Source of the DNA: Streptomyces liliiviolaceus
Lineage (GTDB): Bacteria; Actinomycetota; Actinomycetes; Streptomycetales; Streptomycetaceae
NCBI RefSeq assembly: GCF_018070025.1
Contig: NZ_JAGPYQ010000002.1
Coordinates: 2,232,001-2,296,000 of the forward strand
DNA length: 64,000 nt
Reading direction: 5' to 3'
The notes below the pieces were generated by a model that was not told the origin of the DNA, did no database searches, and was given only the letters and a program-made list of their open reading frames with translations. Positions 61,211 to 64,000 of the stretch are shown here, piece after piece (within the stretch, counting starts at the first letter, position 1; every line of letters begins with the position of its first letter). A program made the position numbers and the translations under genes.

Positions 61211-62659
61211 ATGATCACGCCAGACAGACCCGCCGGATTCCCCGGATCCGCCGCCACGCCGGACGCGACCGGTACGCCCCGGCCCTTCACCCCCTCGCGC
61301 CGGAGCCTGCTGCGGGCCATGGCCGCCGTACCGGTCTCGGCCCTCGCCGTGGGCGGACTGCCGGGGCTGCTCGGTCCGGCCGTGGCGGCAGCCCCGCCCA
61401 GCGGCTCCGCCACCCGCTACACCATCGTGCCGTTCCTCAACAGCAACGACGGCACGGTGAACGTCTACCAGTCGGACGACGCGACGGACTTCCGGCTCCT
61501 CAGGGCCTCCGCGTACACCCCGCCGGCGAACCGGATCCGGGACGCCAGCATCCTCAAGCACACCGACGGCTACTACTACATCACCTACACGACCCACACC
61601 TGGCAGGACACCAGCACCACCATCGGCTTCGCCCGCAGCTCGGACCGGAGCAACTGGACGTTCCTGTACGACTATCCGGTCCCCATCTCCAACCTGTCGC
61701 GCGCCTGGGCGCCGGAGTGGTTCGTCGACAGCGACGGCAGCGTGAACATCCTGGTGTCCTGCTCTACCGCCAACGACGAGTGGATCTTCACCCCTTACCG
61801 GCTGCGGGCCACCAACTCGGCTCTCACTGCCTGGAGTTCACCGGTCGCACTGTCCGGCATCGGCACCAACCACATCGACACGTTCGTGGTACGGACCGGC
61901 TCGACGTACCACGCCTTCACGAAGAACGAGACGTCGAAGTACATCGAGTACGCCACGGCCGGCGCGCTCACCGGGCCGTACACCATCAGCCGGACCGGCA
62001 ACTGGGCGGGCTGGGGCGGCACTCGCGAAGGCGCCGCGCTGATCCAGCTCGACAACGGCGCGTGGCGCATCTTCTTCGACGGGTACGGCGACGGCAGTTA
62101 CTACTACAGCGACAGCTACGACACCTTCACCACCTGGAGCGCGCCCCGGGCTCTGCCGGGCATCTCCGGTACCGCGCGCCACTTCACCGTGGTCAAGGAG
62201 ACGGTCTCCGGCGGGGTGAGCCTGCCGACAGGGGTGACCCGCTCGCTCCGGTCGGGCAACTACACCACCCGCTACTGGCAGGACCAGTCCGCCCTACTCA
62301 ACCTCCCCGTGGTGACCTCGTCCAGCACGGCCGCCGAGAAGCAGGCGTCCACGTTCACGATCGTGGCGGGGCTCGCCGACGGGAACGGCTACTCCTTCCG
62401 CAACGCGGCCGGCAACTACCTGCGGCACTGGGACTTCCGGGGCCGTTTCGACGCGAACGACGGCTCGTCCACGTTCGCCAGGGACGCCACGTTCATCGCG
62501 CGCACGGGCAGCGCCACCGGCTCGGTCCGGCTGGAGTCGTACAACTATCCCGGCTACTACCTGCGCCACTACAACTACCAGCTGCGCGTGGACGCACCGG
62601 ACGGCACCGATCTCTTCCGGCAGGACAGTTCGTTCGTGGCCACGACCGCCTGGGCCTAG
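61211..62659 (+). CDS. Secreted GH43-type glycoside hydrolase with C-terminal AbfB (CBM42) domain
   Basis: A 482-residue exported enzyme. A twin-arginine signal (SRRSLLRAMAAVPVSALAVGG) precedes a five-bladed beta-propeller (RIRDASILKHTDGYYYITYTT, RAWAPEWFVDSDGSVNILVS, HIDTFVVRTGSTYHAFTKNE, TREGAALIQLDNGAWRIFFDGY), where the acidic residues of GH43 active sites would be the D of IRDAS, the E of APEW and the E of TREGA. From about residue 335 comes an AbfB arabinose-binding beta-trefoil (SLRSGNYTTRYWQD, YSFRNAAGNYLRHWDFRGRF, RLESYNYPGYYLRHYNYQLRV). It probably acts on arabinose-containing plant polysaccharides. The ATG at 61211 follows AGGAGAG. Confidence 0.85.
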   Translation: MITPDRPAGFPGSAATPDATGTPRPFTPSRRSLLRAMAAVPVSALAVGGLPGLLGPAVAAAPPSGSATRYTIVPFLNSNDGTVNVYQSDDATDFRLLRASAYTPPANRIRDASILKHTDGYYYITYTTHTWQDTSTTIGFARSSDRSNWTFLYDYPVPISNLSRAWAPEWFVDSDGSVNILVSCSTANDEWIFTPYRLRATNSALTAWSSPVALSGIGTNHIDTFVVRTGSTYHAFTKNETSKYIEYATAGALTGPYTISRTGNWAGWGGTREGAALIQLDNGAWRIFFDGYGDGSYYYSDSYDTFTTWSAPRALPGISGTARHFTVVKETVSGGVSLPTGVTRSLRSGNYTTRYWQDQSALLNLPVVTSSSTAAEKQASTFTIVAGLADGNGYSFRNAAGNYLRHWDFRGRFDANDGSSTFARDATFIARTGSATGSVRLESYNYPGYYLRHYNYQLRVDAPDGTDLFRQDSSFVATTAWA

Positions 62660-62729
62660 AGGCGACCTGGGCCGAGAGGCATCCTGGGTCCGGAGGTCAT
62701 CCGGCCCCACGGACACGCAGCAGCCTCCG

Positions 62730-62747
62730 GCCGGACAAGCGTCCGGC
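62730..62747 (+). terminator. Hairpin downstream of the GH43-type gene
   Basis: GCCGGAC and GTCCGGC pair around AAGC, with further partial pairing (CCG/CGG) outside, 71 bases after the stop codon. Confidence 0.6.
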
Positions 62748-62950
62748 GGCCGGGCGAACCTCCATGGGGGAAGAGAGGTCCGTCCGGCCGCCGGATGTCA
62801 GCGTGCTCATGGGTGGTGTCCGGGCCGGTGCTTCCGGGTGGGGCCGGAAGCGTCGTCCGGGGCGGAGCTTCTGGTCGAGCGGAACTCAGTGGCGCTTCTC
62901 GCGTTCGCGGTGCCGGATGCAGGTCACGCTGATGAACCGGAACGTATTCG

Positions 62951-62962
62951 GTAAGCGCTTTC
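62951..62962. promoter_or_regulatory. LacI-type operator-like site
   Basis: GTAAGCGCTTTC is a near-perfect palindrome centred on AAGCGCTT, the core of many LacI/GalR-family operators controlling sugar genes. It is 165 bases upstream of the ATP-grasp gene and 290 downstream of the GH43-type gene, so the regulated gene is unclear; it may be a leftover of a lost sugar gene. Confidence 0.4.
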
Positions 62963-63126
62963 TAGTCAACGGCTCACGCAGTCCGTATCCGGCCAACTCC
63001 GCCCGACGCGTGGCCAGATGCCCCGGGGGCCCTGCCGCACCCCGCCCGCACCGGAACCCGGCGTCCGGCGAGTGGAATCGGCCGGGGTGTAATGGGAGGC
63101 CAGAGACCGAACCACCGGGAGTGTCC

Positions 63127-63972
63127 ATGGCAGCCGACCGGCCCAGACTGCTGTTCGTGACCGATCTGGCCTACCCCGCCAAGGGCCGCCGGTACTGCGA
63201 CGAGGACATCTTCCTGACCTCCCGGCTCCGCGAGGACTTCGACCTCGCCCTGTGCCACCCGCTCGACGCGCCCGCGCTGATGGACTCCCCCGGCTTCGAC
63301 GCGGTCGTGGTCCGCAACAGCGGGCCCGTCCTGCACCACCAGGCCGCGTACGACGCCTTCCGCGACCGGGCGACGGGCCGCGGGGTACCCGTCTGCACCC
63401 AGCTGACGGGCAAGGGCGACCAGGCCGGGAAGCAGTACCTCGTCGACCTCACCGCCCAGGGCTTTCCCGTGATCCCGACCGTCGACCGGCCCCAGGACCT
63501 CGGACTGCTTCCGGAAGCGGCCGAATACGTCGTGAAGCCGAAGCTCGGCGCGGACTCGATAGGCCTGGAGTTCGTCCCCCGGGAGCGGCTGCGGACCCTG
63601 GCGTTCGACGACGGCCCGGGCCTCCTCGTCCAGCCGCGCGTCGACTTCCGCTACGAGGTGTCGTTCTACTACGTCGACCACACCTTCCAGTACGCCCTGT
63701 ACGCGCCCCGCCCCGACCGGCGCTGGCACCTCGAACGCTACGAACCGACGCCCGCCGACCTGGACTTCGCGGCGCGGTTCATCGACTGGAACGACATCGA
63801 CCACGGCATCCAGCGGGTCGACGCCTGCCGCGCCCCGGACGGCGCGCTGCTGCTGGTCGAGCTGGAGGATCTCAACCCCTATCTGTCCCTGGACCTCCTC
63901 GACGACACGACCCGTGACTCCTTCGTGGTGAGCTTCAAGGCCTCGCTGCACCGCCTGCTCGGCCGCACCTGA
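63127..63972 (+). CDS. ATP-grasp domain protein
   Basis: A 281-residue protein with an ATP-grasp fold: RLLFVTDLAYPAKGRRYCDEDIFLTSRL (N-terminal domain), CTQLTGKGDQAGKQYL, EYVVKPKLGADSIGLEFV (nucleotide-binding Lys), LLVQPRVDFRYEVSFYYVD and LLLVELEDLNPYLSLDLL (metal-binding Glu/Asn). It resembles glutathione-synthetase-like ligases that join a carboxylate to an amine. The partner substrates are unknown. The ATG at 63127 follows GGGAG at 5 bases; a GTG six bases upstream is in frame. A GGGAGG lies at 63990-63995, right before the window ends, so a second gene of the operon probably begins just outside. Confidence 0.82.
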   Translation: MAADRPRLLFVTDLAYPAKGRRYCDEDIFLTSRLREDFDLALCHPLDAPALMDSPGFDAVVVRNSGPVLHHQAAYDAFRDRATGRGVPVCTQLTGKGDQAGKQYLVDLTAQGFPVIPTVDRPQDLGLLPEAAEYVVKPKLGADSIGLEFVPRERLRTLAFDDGPGLLVQPRVDFRYEVSFYYVDHTFQYALYAPRPDRRWHLERYEPTPADLDFAARFIDWNDIDHGIQRVDACRAPDGALLLVELEDLNPYLSLDLLDDTTRDSFVVSFKASLHRLLGRT

Positions 63973-64000
63973 TCTCCGCCGTACGCACCCGGGAGGAACC

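Larger units (their letters stand above)
62660..63126. other. 467-base gap before the ATP-grasp gene
   Basis: The gap holds the hairpin at 62730, short GTCCGG-rich repeats, and an AT-richer stretch around 62935-62970 with the LacI-like palindrome. Just before the next gene is GGGAG. The open frames that cross it have no start with a ribosome binding site and no recognisable product. Confidence 0.5.

Overview
The window is high-GC actinobacterial DNA, almost certainly from a Streptomyces chromosome. Supporting signs are third-position GC bias, frequent GTG (and one TTG) starts, GGAGG-type ribosome binding sites, three rare TTA codons, an NsdA-family developmental regulator, an orphan DUF397 gene, and an iron box of the DmdR1/IdeR type. 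There is no rRNA, tRNA, CRISPR array or insertion sequence. About 45 protein genes and one decayed gene are supported.

0-17 kb: tail of a secreted peptidase-like hydrolase; an arginine deiminase plus APC antiporter pair; a baeRF-type protein; an acyl-CoA dehydrogenase-like enzyme; a membrane PI-PLC-like protein; a lipoprotein; an internally deleted HAD hydrolase pseudogene; a PAS-SpoIIE phosphatase with a TTA codon; an NsdA-family TPR regulator divergent from an APH-fold protein with a TTA codon; and a secreted amidase.

17-23.4 kb: an iron-box-controlled siderophore locus. A FhuF-like ferric reductase is divergent from four tightly coupled genes (ATP-grasp ligase, two IucA/IucC synthetases, PLP decarboxylase). 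This is the gene set of vibrioferrin/xanthoferrin operons, but without the MFS exporter that normally lies between the two synthetases.

23.4-31.8 kb: a GH95 fucosidase, a conserved hypothetical protein, a giant LuxR (LAL) regulator with an in-frame repeat expansion, an ACT protein, a tandem universal stress protein and DUF397.

31.8-46.5 kb: a lipid catabolism block. The order EchA19-like, DUF35 (Rv3521-like), Ltp4-like and Ltp3-like, with a divergent FadD19-like ligase, mirrors the mycobacterial Rv3515c-Rv3523 sterol side-chain region. It is followed by an orphan phenylacetate-CoA ligase, an LTA-synthase-like sulfatase, two more acyl-CoA synthetases and a nitronate monooxygenase. A related TetR-type palindrome lies in both the echA19/fadD19 and the nitronate monooxygenase promoter regions.

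46.5-59.5 kb: a serine hydrolase; an FAD oxidoreductase bracketed by inverted arrays of a Streptomyces-type intergenic repeat; a TPR Ser/Thr kinase; an MpaB-family oxygenase divergent from a complete five-gene toluene-4-monooxygenase-type diiron oxygenase (tmoABCDE order, no tmoF reductase); a FadE26-like acyl-CoA dehydrogenase with a KstR-like operator; and a four-helix Cys-rich copper-type protein.

59.5-64 kb: two secreted carbohydrate-active enzymes (pectate-lyase fold; GH43-type with AbfB domain) and an ATP-grasp protein. All functions are read from sequence motifs and remembered families; no database search was run.
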